Below are positions 40,851-49,299 of a DNA stretch of 64,000 nt, one piece after another (within the stretch, counting starts at the first letter, position 1; each line of letters begins with the position of its first letter). Location: contig NZ_JAJTTE010000013.1 in assembly GCF_021343995.1 (NCBI RefSeq), forward strand, positions 1 through 64,000, read 5' to 3'. A program made the translations under genes and the position numbers. The notes under the pieces are model-generated. The model did not search any database. It saw nothing but the letters and a program-made list of their open reading frames with translations, and had not been told where the DNA came from. The DNA comes from Pseudonocardia terrae (GTDB lineage: Bacteria; Actinomycetota; Actinomycetes; Mycobacteriales; Pseudonocardiaceae).

Positions 40851-40906
40851 GGCACGGGGCGGCACGGGGCGGCACGGGGCGGCACGGGGCGGCACGGGGC
40901 GGCACG
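40851..40906. repeat. 10-bp tandem repeat GGCACGGGGC
   Basis: Five perfect copies of GGCACGGGGC and a partial sixth, starting directly after the MarR stop. Perfect identity suggests recent slippage. The rest of the gap to 41092 shows no gene. Confidence 0.9.
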
Positions 40907-41092
40907 CCCGGCGGCCCGGGCGGTACCCCCGGACGGCGGCGGCGCGCAGCGGCGAACGGGCGACACGCTGTGCTCGGCACGGCCCGACGCGGGGGACCCG
41001 GGTGATGCCATAGTGGGGGTGCCGGCCACGTCCCGGTCGCGTCACGTATCGCGCCCGGCGTCCGGGCGCTCCGACAGGGGGAGGGGGAGCCG

Positions 41093-43081
41093 GTGGACAC
41101 GCTCGTCGCGCTGGTCGGGCAGCTGGTGTCCGTGCTGCGCGAGACCGTGGCCCCGCAGGCCTGTCCGGGGGTCTGGGCCTGGGCGACGTCGGCGCTCGGC
41201 CTCGGCGTCGGGCTCCTGCCGGCCGCGGGCGCGCTGGTCGTGGCCCTGCTGCGGCGGCGCTTCGGCGCCGCGTACGGCGGCGGGCGCGGGGTGCTCCTCG
41301 CCGGCATCGGCCTGCTCACCGCCGGAGTGCTCCCACTGCTCGTCTTCGTGGCCGCGGGGCGGGTTTTCGCCGCCTCGGCCGGTCGCGGCGCCGTTCCCGG
41401 CCTGACCGCGGCCGCGGCGCGCTCGCTGCGCTCCACCGAGTGCTTCGTCGGCGCGCAGAGCACCTACCTCGGCTCCGGCACGGTCGGCGACGCGTTCACC
41501 CCGTCCGACCCCGTCCGGCTCGGCGTCGCCGTGCTGCTCCTGGGCATCGTGCCGCTGGTCACCGCGGTGTTCGTCGGGATCCAGGCCCGGCTGGCGCTGC
41601 GCCGCGGGCCCGCCTGGCCCGCCCGGTTCTTCTGGGGGCCCACCGTGGCACTGGCCGTGCTCACCGCGGGGGTGCCCGCGGGCGCGGCCGAACACCTCTG
41701 GGTCGGGGCCTGCCTGGGCGCCTTCGCGGGCATGCTGCTGATCAGTGCCGTGCCACCGCCCTCGCGGGAGACCGTCCGCCGGTCGCTGCAGCCCGCGGGG
41801 CCGGTGCGCGAGAAACGACCCACCGAGACCGGGGAACAGCGGCTCGCCCGGCTGAAGGAGCGGATGCAGCCGATCGTCCAGCTCCCCTCCCCGGAGGAGC
41901 GCGGGGCGGACCGCTCGGGGCAGCAGCAGCCGCGGCCGCAGTACGCCGACTTCGACAGCAGCCGGATGCCGGTCGCGCCCTCTCGGCCCGGGTCGCCGGG
42001 TGGCGTCCCTCAGCCGCGCGCCGGCGGCCCCGCGCCGCTCGCGGCCGCGCCGGGGGCGTTGCCACCCGTCCCCGGTCGCGGGCCGAACGGGTTCGGCCCG
42101 CCCGCCGGGCGTCCGACCGGACCGGGCGGCACGCTCGCGGCCCCCGGGCCGTTCCCCGGCCCGACCACCCCGATGGGGGCCGCTCCGATGGGCGCCGCTC
42201 CGATGGGCGGAGCCCCGCTGAACGGCAGGGCGCCCCGCTTCCGGGTGCTGCAGCGCATCGGCGCGGGCGGCTTCGGCCGGGTCTGGCTGGCGCACGACGC
42301 CAAGCTCGGCCGCACCGTCGCGCTCAAGTCGGCCCACGCTCCCGACGGCGAGACCGAGGAGCGGATCCGCCGCGAGGCCGCCGCGCTGGCCGCCGTCCGG
42401 CACCCGCTGTGCGTCCACATCCACGACCTGGTGCACGCCCAGTCCGATCCGGGACTCTCCCAGCTCGAGGGCCTGGTCATCGTGATGGAGTACGTCGAGG
42501 GCGTGCCGCTCTCGCGGCTGGTGCAGGAGCGCGGCCCGGTCGACGACGTGTCCGCCGCCCGGATCTGGACGGGCGTCGCCGGCGCGCTCGACGCCGCCCA
42601 CCGGCGCGGGGTGCTGCATCGCGACCTCAAGCCGGGCAACGTCATCGTCGACGCGGCCGGGCACCCGCACCTCATCGACTTCGGCATCGCCCGCCGGACC
42701 GGGGACTCCACGCTGACCATGACCGGCTTCGTGCTGGGCACCCCGGACTACCTCGCCCCCGAGGTCGCGGCCGGGCAGAAGGCCACCACACGCTCGGACA
42801 TCTGGCAGCTGGCTGCCACGGTCTCGTTCGCGCTCACCGGCTACCCGCCGCGGGGCGGGCACGCCGACGCGATCTCCGGGCTGCGGGCCGCGGCCGTCGG
42901 GGCGAAGCTCACGCACCTGCCCCGGCGCACCGCACACCTCTCCCTGCTCAAGCAGGCCCTGCGCACGGATCCGGACCGCAGGCCGGACCTGGCCACCACC
43001 CAGCGGTCGCTCGACGAGTGGCTGCGCCGGGCGGGCGTTCCGGTCGGTGGTCCGGTGGGGGCGGGTACCGCCGGGCCGTGA
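41093..43081 (+). CDS. Ser/Thr protein kinase with N-terminal membrane domain
   Basis: 662 residues from GTG 41093. Residues about 25-230 hold four hydrophobic segments (for example LGLGVGLLPAAGALVVALL and VAVLLLGIVPLVTAVFVGI); 230-380 is a Pro/Gly-rich linker with a MGAAP repeat; 381-655 is a Hanks kinase: IGAGGFGRVW loop, VALKSA, HRDLKPGNVIVD (about 508), IDFGIARR, GTPDYLAPEV. All catalytic residues are present. Actinobacterial PknB-type kinases usually have the kinase first and a membrane span after it, so this order is reversed, with no sensor domain such as PASTA outside. Confidence 0.9.
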   Translation: MDTLVALVGQLVSVLRETVAPQACPGVWAWATSALGLGVGLLPAAGALVVALLRRRFGAAYGGGRGVLLAGIGLLTAGVLPLLVFVAAGRVFAASAGRGAVPGLTAAAARSLRSTECFVGAQSTYLGSGTVGDAFTPSDPVRLGVAVLLLGIVPLVTAVFVGIQARLALRRGPAWPARFFWGPTVALAVLTAGVPAGAAEHLWVGACLGAFAGMLLISAVPPPSRETVRRSLQPAGPVREKRPTETGEQRLARLKERMQPIVQLPSPEERGADRSGQQQPRPQYADFDSSRMPVAPSRPGSPGGVPQPRAGGPAPLAAAPGALPPVPGRGPNGFGPPAGRPTGPGGTLAAPGPFPGPTTPMGAAPMGAAPMGGAPLNGRAPRFRVLQRIGAGGFGRVWLAHDAKLGRTVALKSAHAPDGETEERIRREAAALAAVRHPLCVHIHDLVHAQSDPGLSQLEGLVIVMEYVEGVPLSRLVQERGPVDDVSAARIWTGVAGALDAAHRRGVLHRDLKPGNVIVDAAGHPHLIDFGIARRTGDSTLTMTGFVLGTPDYLAPEVAAGQKATTRSDIWQLAATVSFALTGYPPRGGHADAISGLRAAAVGAKLTHLPRRTAHLSLLKQALRTDPDRRPDLATTQRSLDEWLRRAGVPVGGPVGAGTAGP

Positions 43082-43350
43082 CGGCCGCCCCGCCCACCCG
43101 GCCGGTCCGGGACCGGGTCGCCGGGGCTCGGCCGAGGCGGTGGTGTCGGCAGCCTCGCGTGCCGCCCGCCGTGCCGTGCTCCGGTCCGCCGGCTGATCCG
43201 TCGATCGGACGCACCCGAGAGGACCGTTCGGCGGGGAAAGATCGTTTCCGGACGCAACCCGGGCGCCGCGTCGGGCGTCTCCCGAACAGGAGCCGCCCCT
43301 CCCGGTCGGCTCCCACCGGACGGGGGGTCCGGTGTCGGGGAGGGGAGCAC

Positions 43351-44001
43351 ATGTCGATCACACCCATCGCGCGTCGGATCGCCGCGGCCGGGATCGCCGC
43401 CGCCGCGCTGCTGCTCGCCGGCTGTTCCGGCGGGACGGACGAGGTCAACGGCGGCACACCGGCCGCGAGCGGCACGGCGGCCCCACCGGCGACACCACCG
43501 TCGGAGGCCGTCGCCGCGCCGGCGAGCACCACCGCCGCGGCCGTCACGAGCCCGGCAGGCGGAGATCCGCTCAGCCCGCCCAACTGCGCCACCGCCGCCC
43601 TGCGGATCACGCTCGGCGGGGGCGACCCCGGAGCGGGTTCCGTCTACCGCCCGCTGGTGTTCACCAACACCGGCGGCACGACGTGTCAGCTGCGCGGCTT
43701 CCCGGGCGTCTCGTACGTGACCGGCGACGACGGCCACCAGGTCGGGCCCGCCGCCACGATGTCCGGCGAGCGGGGCGGGGAGGTGCGCCTCGGGCCCGAG
43801 GGCTCCGCGGCGGCACAGCTGCAGCTCGTCAACGTCCAGAACTTCGACCCCGCCGCCTGCATGCCGACGGCCGTGCGGGGCCTGCGTGTGTACCCGCCGG
43901 GCGAGACACAGTCCGCCTTCATACCGTTGGAGACGACCGGTTGTGCGGCCGGGCAGCTGCCGGGCAACCAGCTGAGCGTGCAGACGATGACGGCGCAGTA
44001 G
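43351..44001 (+). CDS. DUF4232-like secreted lipoprotein
   Basis: 216 residues from ATG 43351, preceded by GGGGAGGGGAG. Lipobox LLLAG-C (Cys25) after a short signal peptide, then a Thr/Ala/Pro linker (about 30-75) and a beta-rich domain: LRITLGGGDPGAGSVYRPLVFTNTGGTTCQLRGFPGVSYV, two Cys pairs. This is the DUF4232 pattern of actinobacterial surface lipoproteins; the role is unknown. The 269-bp gap before it (43082-43350) shows no gene. Confidence 0.87.
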   Translation: MSITPIARRIAAAGIAAAALLLAGCSGGTDEVNGGTPAASGTAAPPATPPSEAVAAPASTTAAAVTSPAGGDPLSPPNCATAALRITLGGGDPGAGSVYRPLVFTNTGGTTCQLRGFPGVSYVTGDDGHQVGPAATMSGERGGEVRLGPEGSAAAQLQLVNVQNFDPAACMPTAVRGLRVYPPGETQSAFIPLETTGCAAGQLPGNQLSVQTMTAQ

Positions 44002-44069
44002 GCCGGCGCGGCAGAGGGCACAGCAGGACGGCGCAGGAGGACGGTCGGCGGCCGTGCTGGGATGATCGC

Positions 44070-44756
44070 GTGAGCGAACTCCTGCTGCTGTCGAACTCCA
44101 CGAACCACGGCGCCCCGACGCTCGCGCACGCTCCGCTCGCGGAGTTCTACGGGGACCGCGAGGTCCGGTTCGTGCCGTACGCCCTCGCCGACCACGCCGG
44201 GTACGCCGAGGCGATCGGTGCCGCCTTCGCGCGCGCGGGGCTGCGGCTGCGCAGCGTGCACACCGAGGAGGACCCGGCCGCGGCCCTGCGGACCGCCGAG
44301 GCGGTGTGGGTGGGTGGCGGCAACACGTTCCGGCTGCTGCGGGCCCTGCAGCGGCTCGACGGCCTCACCGCGATCCGCGAGGCGGTCGTCGAGGGCGCCC
44401 GGTACGGCGGCGCGAGCGCGGGCACGAACCTGGCCTGCCCGACGATCCGCACCACCAACGACATGCCGATCGTCGAGCCGGCCGGGTTCGCGGCGCTCGG
44501 GCTCGTCGGTTTCCAGGTCAACCCGCACTACCTCGACCCGGTCGCCGGGTCGGTGCACATGGGTGAGACCCGGGAGGAGCGGATCCGGGAGTTCCTCGAG
44601 GAGACGGACGAGCAGAACGCCGCCCCCGTCGTGGGGCTCCGGGAGGGCGGCTGGCTGCGGGTGTCCGACGAGGCGGTGACGCTGCACGGGTCGGCGCGGG
44701 TGTTCCGTCGCGGCGCGGAGCCGGAGGAGGCCCGGACGGGCCCGCTCAGCCCGTGA
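44070..44756 (+). CDS. pepE: peptidase E (alpha-aspartyl dipeptidase)
   Basis: 228 residues from GTG 44070. Family S51 peptidase, cytoplasmic, cleaving Asp-X dipeptides. ELLLLSNST opens the fold; VWVGGGNTFRLLRALQ, the nucleophile Ser (about 116) in YGGASAGTNLACPTIRTTNDMPI, and VNPHYLDP with the catalytic His complete it. Length fits. Confidence 0.92.
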   Translation: MSELLLLSNSTNHGAPTLAHAPLAEFYGDREVRFVPYALADHAGYAEAIGAAFARAGLRLRSVHTEEDPAAALRTAEAVWVGGGNTFRLLRALQRLDGLTAIREAVVEGARYGGASAGTNLACPTIRTTNDMPIVEPAGFAALGLVGFQVNPHYLDPVAGSVHMGETREERIREFLEETDEQNAAPVVGLREGGWLRVSDEAVTLHGSARVFRRGAEPEEARTGPLSP

Positions 44757-44904
44757 CCCGCGCCGCCGCCCGAGCGGTGACCTGCGCGGTGGCGCGCCGA
44801 CGGGGCAGCGACGGGTTCCCGCTCGCGCGCCGAGGGCGTGCGGACGCACGACGCCCGGTCCGCGCGGTCGGACCGGGCGTCGGGGCCGGGGGAGCGGCGG
44901 GTTG

Positions 44905-45528
44905 TCAGACCCAGCGGACGACGTCGGCGTGCTCGAGGCGCGGCAGGCGCGGGAACCAGGCGTCGGGACCCGGGTGGCCGAGGTTCACGACCAGGAGGAC
45001 CTTCTCGCGGCCCCCGGGGTAGAACTCCTCGGTCACGGCGTCGTGGTCGAAGCCCGCCATCGGGCCGGCGGCCAGGCCGTGCGCGCGGGCGGCGAGCAGG
45101 AAGTAGCCGATCTGAAGCGTCGAGTTGAAGCGCGCCATGTCCTCGCGGCCCTCGCGGCCGGACGCCTCGAAGGTGTCCTTCATCTCGGCGCGGGCGGGGA
45201 AGGTCTGCGGCACGAACTCGTGGAAGTCCAGGTCCGCGGCCAGGATCGCCACCACCGGGGCCTTCTCGGACTTGGCGCGGTTGCCCTCGGCGAGCAGCGG
45301 GAGGAGCCGGTCCTTGCCGTCCTCGCTGCGCACGAAGGTCACGCGCAGGGGCTGGGTGTTGGCGGCGGTCGGGGGCCACTTCGCGAGCTCCCAGACGGCG
45401 CGGAGGGTCTCGTCCGAGACGGGCTCCGGGGAGAAGGTGTTGGCCGTCCGGGCCTCGGTGAAGAGCGCTGCGCGGCCCGCGTCGTCGAGGACGGGGAGGG
45501 TCACGGGGCTGTCAGTCACTGTCGTCAC
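44905..45528 (-). CDS. nitroreductase family protein (malonic semialdehyde reductase RutE-like)
   Basis: 207 residues from GTG 45528. FMN fold: FTEARTANTFSPEPVSDETLRAVWELAKWPPTAANTQPLRVTFV, SEKAPVVAILAADLDFHEF, and the C-terminal PDAWFPRLPRLEHADVVRWV resemble RutE/YdfN-type 3-hydroxypropionate-forming reductases. No other rut genes adjoin, so the substrate is uncertain. TACTAT (45538-45533, minus strand) just upstream could be a -10 for a nearly leaderless transcript. Confidence 0.88.
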   Translation of the reverse strand: MTTVTDSPVTLPVLDDAGRAALFTEARTANTFSPEPVSDETLRAVWELAKWPPTAANTQPLRVTFVRSEDGKDRLLPLLAEGNRAKSEKAPVVAILAADLDFHEFVPQTFPARAEMKDTFEASGREGREDMARFNSTLQIGYFLLAARAHGLAAGPMAGFDHDAVTEEFYPGGREKVLLVVNLGHPGPDAWFPRLPRLEHADVVRWV

Positions 45529-45785
45529 GAAATAGTAGAACGCTCAACTCTTCGGGGTGTTCCTGCCCGGCCAGGTGGTGTCGATCACGCGGACGGTCGC
45601 CGACGGCGGCGCTGGCGTCCCGGTCACGGGACGTCGGAGCCATGGCAGTTCTGCACTCCGGTGACGGGCTGGTCGTCTTCCCCGACTACCCCGGCGAGGG
45701 GGGACGTGAACGCGGCACCGGAGGCCGACATCGAGCGGCCGGTGCCCGACACCCGGCTGTCAGCCGACCGTTGGCGGACGGGAGA

Positions 45786-45803
45786 TGTCAGGCTAGCCTG
45801 ACA
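45786..45803. promoter_or_regulatory. perfect 18-bp palindromic operator
   Basis: TGTCAGGCTAGCCTGACA is a perfect palindrome that ends 2 nt before the GTG start of the HTH-PASTA gene. No SD lies between, so the transcript may be leaderless and the site would overlap the promoter -10/start region. Confidence 0.7.
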
Positions 45804-45805
45804 CC

Positions 45806-46408
45806 GTGGACCCGTGGCGAGAGGCGAGGGAGGCGCTCGAGCGCCTCGCCCGCCGGCGGACCCGTGAGGGAGCGCTCGACGCCCTGTCCGACATCGGGTC
45901 GCTGCGCCGCCTGCTCGACCGGGCGGAGCTCGACGCGGTGCGGGACGCCCGGGTGGCGCGCCGCTCGTGGGCGGAGATCGCGACGCGGCTCGGCATCACC
46001 CGGCAGTCCGCCTGGGAGCGCTGGCGCGAGCTCGACGAGGAGGCTCCCGAGCCGCTGCGGCGGGCCGCGGACGAGGCGGCCCGGGATCTCGCCGCCGGTC
46101 CCGTGACCGTGCCCGACGTCGTCGGGATGAGCTGGGCCGCCGCCCGTTTGCGGCTGCAGGAGGAACGGCTCGACATCGTGAGCGCCGATCCCGACCTCCC
46201 GCCCTTCCTCGGCCCGGAGGCCGCGGACTTCCGGGTGGTCGACCAGAAGCCGGTCGCGGGTCAGCAGGTCGCGGCGTACACGTCGGTGACGGTGTGGCTC
46301 CGGAGGGGGCCGGGCTCGGCCGGGGTGACCGCGCCCCTGCGGCCCCCGCCGGACCCGCGGGCGCGCCGCGGTGCCGTCGACGAGACGACGGGCGAGAGCG
46401 TGCCCTGA
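45806..46408 (+). CDS. helix-turn-helix protein with C-terminal PASTA domain
   Basis: 200 residues from GTG 45806. Residues about 1-75 are helical with an HTH: RVARRSWAEIATRLGITRQSAWERW. Residues about 95-170 are one PASTA unit: VTVPDVVGMSWAAARLRLQEERLDIV...VVDQKPVAGQQVAAYTSVTVWLRRG. PASTA domains normally sense muropeptides outside the cell in PknB kinases and PBPs, but this protein has no signal peptide or membrane span, so it should be cytoplasmic. The palindrome touching its start suggests autoregulation. Function unknown. Confidence 0.85.
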   Translation: MDPWREAREALERLARRRTREGALDALSDIGSLRRLLDRAELDAVRDARVARRSWAEIATRLGITRQSAWERWRELDEEAPEPLRRAADEAARDLAAGPVTVPDVVGMSWAAARLRLQEERLDIVSADPDLPPFLGPEAADFRVVDQKPVAGQQVAAYTSVTVWLRRGPGSAGVTAPLRPPPDPRARRGAVDETTGESVP

Positions 46409-46449
46409 TCACAGGCGCGCCCGCGACATCCGGAGGACACTGGCGGGCG

Positions 46450-46851
46450 ATGTCGTCCCCGTCCCCGCAGCCCGGTCGCGCCGAGCGGCTGCGCGCCGCC
46501 GCGGCCCGGGACGGCGATGCGTGCGTGTGGTGCGGGCGCCCCTGTATCGGCCTGGTCGCGCCGACGACCGACCATCTGGTGCCGAAGGTCAAGGGTGGCC
46601 CGTCGTGGGTGGAGAACGAGGTCGTCGCGTGCCGGCGCTGCAACGCCGCGCGCGGGCACCGCAGTCCCGCCGACTGGTTCGCGGAGTGCGAGCGGCGCGG
46701 CTGGGAGCCGAACCTCACCGCGGTGCTGGGCGCGCTGCGTGCACTCGATGCGGCGATCGCGGCGCGCGGCGGGCAGCGCCGGGCCCGGCCGTACCTCGCC
46801 GCACAGCTGCGGCGACTGACCCGCACCGAGGAGCAGCGCCGAGCGTCCTAG
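46450..46851 (+). CDS. HNH endonuclease-like protein
   Basis: 133 residues from ATG 46450. DACVWCGRPC, TTDHLVPKVKGGPSWVENEVVACRRCNAARG gives the CxxC...DH...N...CxxCN HNH pattern with two zinc-binding CxxC pairs. Such short HNH proteins nick or cut DNA, but the target is unknown. Its TAG and the convergent gene's TAG share CTAG (46848-46851). Confidence 0.88.
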   Translation: MSSPSPQPGRAERLRAAAARDGDACVWCGRPCIGLVAPTTDHLVPKVKGGPSWVENEVVACRRCNAARGHRSPADWFAECERRGWEPNLTAVLGALRALDAAIAARGGQRRARPYLAAQLRRLTRTEEQRRAS

Positions 46852-47681
46852 GAAACGAACCCGTCGCCGAACGCCCCGGGCGACCGGTCGGGCGGGGCGA
46901 GGTCGACCACCAGGCCGAGATGGTCGCTCGGTGGGACGCCGCCGGGCCCGCCCGTGAACGCGAGCTCGCAGCCGTCGACCCGGAGGGTGGGGCCGTGGGT
47001 CGTGTCCCGGACCAGGACGTAGTCGATGCGGCGCGGCCGGACCAGCGGCATGTCCCCGGCGGCCACCAGCGGGTTCGCGGGGGCGAAGGTGTGCCCGGGC
47101 TCGTCGGGGTGTGCGGTCTCCCAGGTGTCGTGGTAGCTCACGCTCACGCCCTCCAGTGACCGGCGGCCGGTGAGGAACCGGATGCTGGCGGCGTCGGGCG
47201 TCGCGTCGAGGTCCCCGAGGAGCACGGCGTGCGCCGGCCGGTCTGCCACGACCCGCTCCACCAGCCCGGCGGTCGCCACGGCCTGCAGCTCCCGTTCCCG
47301 CTCGAAGCCGAGCTGGAAGCAGGGCTTGTGGTGGGCGACGACGACCCGCCCGACCCCGGGCACGTCCAGCTCGGCGACCGCCGCGCCGCCCCACCGGAAC
47401 TCCCGTGCGCGTGGGGTGACGTCGAGGTTGAGCCGGTGCACCCGCACGAAGGGCCACCGGCTCGCGAGGACGGCCGTGCTGCCGTCGTCGGCCTCGGCGG
47501 GGTGCAGGGCGAGATGGTGGCCCGGAACGAGGTCGGCGACCTCGGCGCGCACGACTTCCTGCAGCGCGACGACGTCGGGATCGAGCCGTTGCAGCTCCGC
47601 GCGGATCGCCTCGCGCCGCCGCGGCCCGTCGGCGTACTGCGGGGACAGGGCGTTGAGCGTGACGACCCGGATCCGGCTCAC
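46848..47681 (-). CDS. endonuclease/exonuclease/phosphatase family protein
   Basis: 277 residues from GTG 47681, overlapping the diguanylate cyclase stop by 4 bp (GTGA). EEP fold: RVVTLNAL, DVVALQEVVRAEV, VVVAHHKPCFQLG, AVLLGDLDATPDA and the C-terminal PSDHLGLVVDL with the catalytic Asp-His. The set QE, GDLDATP, SDH is complete. Substrate (DNA, phosphoester or inositol phosphate) is not defined. Confidence 0.85.
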   Translation of the reverse strand: MSRIRVVTLNALSPQYADGPRRREAIRAELQRLDPDVVALQEVVRAEVADLVPGHHLALHPAEADDGSTAVLASRWPFVRVHRLNLDVTPRAREFRWGGAAVAELDVPGVGRVVVAHHKPCFQLGFERERELQAVATAGLVERVVADRPAHAVLLGDLDATPDAASIRFLTGRRSLEGVSVSYHDTWETAHPDEPGHTFAPANPLVAAGDMPLVRPRRIDYVLVRDTTHGPTLRVDGCELAFTGGPGGVPPSDHLGLVVDLAPPDRSPGAFGDGFVS

Positions 47682-48655
47682 CGCCCGGCCGTGCCCGAGA
47701 GACCAGCTCGCCGGGCCCGCTTCTGCGCGTACATGGCCTCGTCGGCCGCCTTCCAGGCGCCGGGGAAGCCCGTGACGATGCTGTACGGGGCGTGTCCGAA
47801 GGACCCCGAGACCCCCGCCTCGGCCAGGGCCCGCTCCGCGCGCCCCACGAGCTCGGCCGCCTCGTCCGGGGTGGCGCCGACGGCGATGATCCCGAACTCG
47901 TCGCCGCCCAGCCGGGCCAGCACGTCGTCGCGCCTGACCGTGGCGGCCAGCGAGGCGCCGGCCCGGCGGATGTACTCGTCGCCGGCGTCGTGGCCCTGTA
48001 GATCGTTGACGGTCTTGAGGTTGTCCAGGTCGAGCACGACCACGGCGGCGGCGTCGCCGAACCGGCGGAACCGGTCCTCCTCCTGCTCCACGAACCGGTC
48101 CCGGCCCCGGCGGTTGAGCAGGCCTGTCAGGGCGTCCGTCTCGGCCTCGTGGCGGGCCCGCTCGAGCTCGCGGGACGCGGCCGTGGCGGACAGGTCCGCG
48201 TCGAGGACCGCCGACAGCAGGCCGGAGAGCAGGTCGAGCAGCGGCAGCTGGTCGCGCAGGGCCTCCGGCTGCGGTGAGGGGTCGTAGCCGCAGACGGTCC
48301 CGAACAACCAGCCGTCCCCGCTGACGATCGGGGTGCCGACGTAGGCGCTGACGTCGAGGGGCGCGGCGGCGGCCATCTCCGCGTACTGCGGCACCTCGCG
48401 CACGTCGGGGGCGATGCGCGGGGTGATGCCTTCGACCATCGTGTGGCACAGGGACTCGGTGAACGGCAGGCTCGTGCCGGGCGGGAGCTCGTAGGCGTTC
48501 CCCTCGGCCCTGAGCAGCACCTGGCGGTCGCCGATCACCCGGGTGACCGCCCAGCCCCCGAGCGGCACCGTCTGCTGCAGGTACTCCAGCACGCGCCGGC
48601 AGGCCACGTCGAAGCTGCGGGTCGGCAGCAGGGCGTCGGCCACCACCGGGGCCAC
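47678..48655 (-). CDS. GAF-GGDEF diguanylate cyclase
   Basis: 325 residues. Residues about 20-155 form a GAF domain (SLCHTMVEGITPRIAPDVREVPQYAEM, VSAYVGTPIVSGDGWLFGTVCGYDP); then the GGDEF domain with DALTGLLNRRGRDRFV, VVLDLDNLKTVNDLQGHDAGDEYIRR and the active loop RLGGDEFGII (about 247). It should make c-di-GMP in the cytoplasm. It is coupled to the EEP phosphatase gene. A candidate stress-type promoter lies upstream. Confidence 0.92.
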   Translation of the reverse strand: MAPVVADALLPTRSFDVACRRVLEYLQQTVPLGGWAVTRVIGDRQVLLRAEGNAYELPPGTSLPFTESLCHTMVEGITPRIAPDVREVPQYAEMAAAAPLDVSAYVGTPIVSGDGWLFGTVCGYDPSPQPEALRDQLPLLDLLSGLLSAVLDADLSATAASRELERARHEAETDALTGLLNRRGRDRFVEQEEDRFRRFGDAAAVVVLDLDNLKTVNDLQGHDAGDEYIRRAGASLAATVRRDDVLARLGGDEFGIIAVGATPDEAAELVGRAERALAEAGVSGSFGHAPYSIVTGFPGAWKAADEAMYAQKRARRAGLSGTAGR

Positions 48656-48725
48656 CCGGGGTCCCGGTGTCGCGAGCGGGGGCCGGACACGACCCCTCTG
48701 GTTGAGCCGGACATCGGCGGGAATG

Positions 48726-48750
48726 TAGCCCGGACGAGCCGATCGGAAAC
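48726..48750 (-). promoter_or_regulatory. candidate SigB/SigF-like promoter before the diguanylate cyclase
   Basis: On the minus strand GTTT (48750-48747) and GGGCTA (48731-48726) are 15 bp apart, near the GTTT-N15-17-GGGTAT consensus. Two CCGATCGG copies (48740-48733 and 48768-48761 approximately) frame the -35. Weak by itself; the 200-bp gap has no gene. Confidence 0.3.
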
Positions 48751-48859
48751 GCCGGAAATCCCGATCGGGTGATCGATGCCGCCGCCGTCCGGCCCGACGC
48801 CCGCCCGGGCCCCGTGGTCCGGAGGTGGGCGGGTCTCGGGCGTGGTCGGTAGGGCGTGG

Positions 48860-49270
48860 TCAGCCCCCGGCTGGCACCTCGACGACGGCGATGTGGTTGC
48901 CGTCCGGGTCGCGCAGCATGAACAGCTTCGGCGCCCCGGGCGTGCTGTCGTCGGGCGCGGCGTCGAGGTCGACCCCGCCGATCGCGCTCAGGCGCGCGTG
49001 CTCCGCTGCGACGTCCGGCGTCTCGACGCCGATCGAGCCGCCGCCGGGCTGGTCGGCCATCGGCGGGTTGAGCGCCAGCCGGGCGGTGGAGCCGCGCGGG
49101 GCGACCTCCACCCAGCGGTACTCGCCATCGGGGCCGAATCGCGTGTCGCCGCGGACCTCGAAGTCGAGGACCGTGGTGTACCACTCGAGCGCGGCGTCCT
49201 GGTCGGCGACGGTGAACATGGCCACGCCGATGTTCGTGACGGTGGTGCGGGACCTGGTCTCGTTGCTCAT
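48860..49270 (-). CDS. VOC superfamily (glyoxalase/bleomycin-resistance-like) protein
   Basis: 136 residues from ATG 49270. Two beta-alpha-beta-beta-beta modules: NIGVAMFTVADQDAALEWYTTVLDFEVRGDTRFG and SIGVETPDVAAEHARLSAIGGV...PKLFMLRDPDGNHIAVVEVP. Metal ligands are not certain. Function unknown. It is 30 bp downstream of the aldo/keto reductase gene on the same strand. Confidence 0.88.
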   Translation of the reverse strand: MSNETRSRTTVTNIGVAMFTVADQDAALEWYTTVLDFEVRGDTRFGPDGEYRWVEVAPRGSTARLALNPPMADQPGGGSIGVETPDVAAEHARLSAIGGVDLDAAPDDSTPGAPKLFMLRDPDGNHIAVVEVPAGG

Positions 49271-49299
49271 GTCCCTACGACCGCCCGGCCCCGCGGAAC

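Noticed and set aside
40851..40906. CRISPR-like array
   Set aside because: The repeat unit is only 10 bp and contiguous with no spacers; it is a simple tandem repeat.
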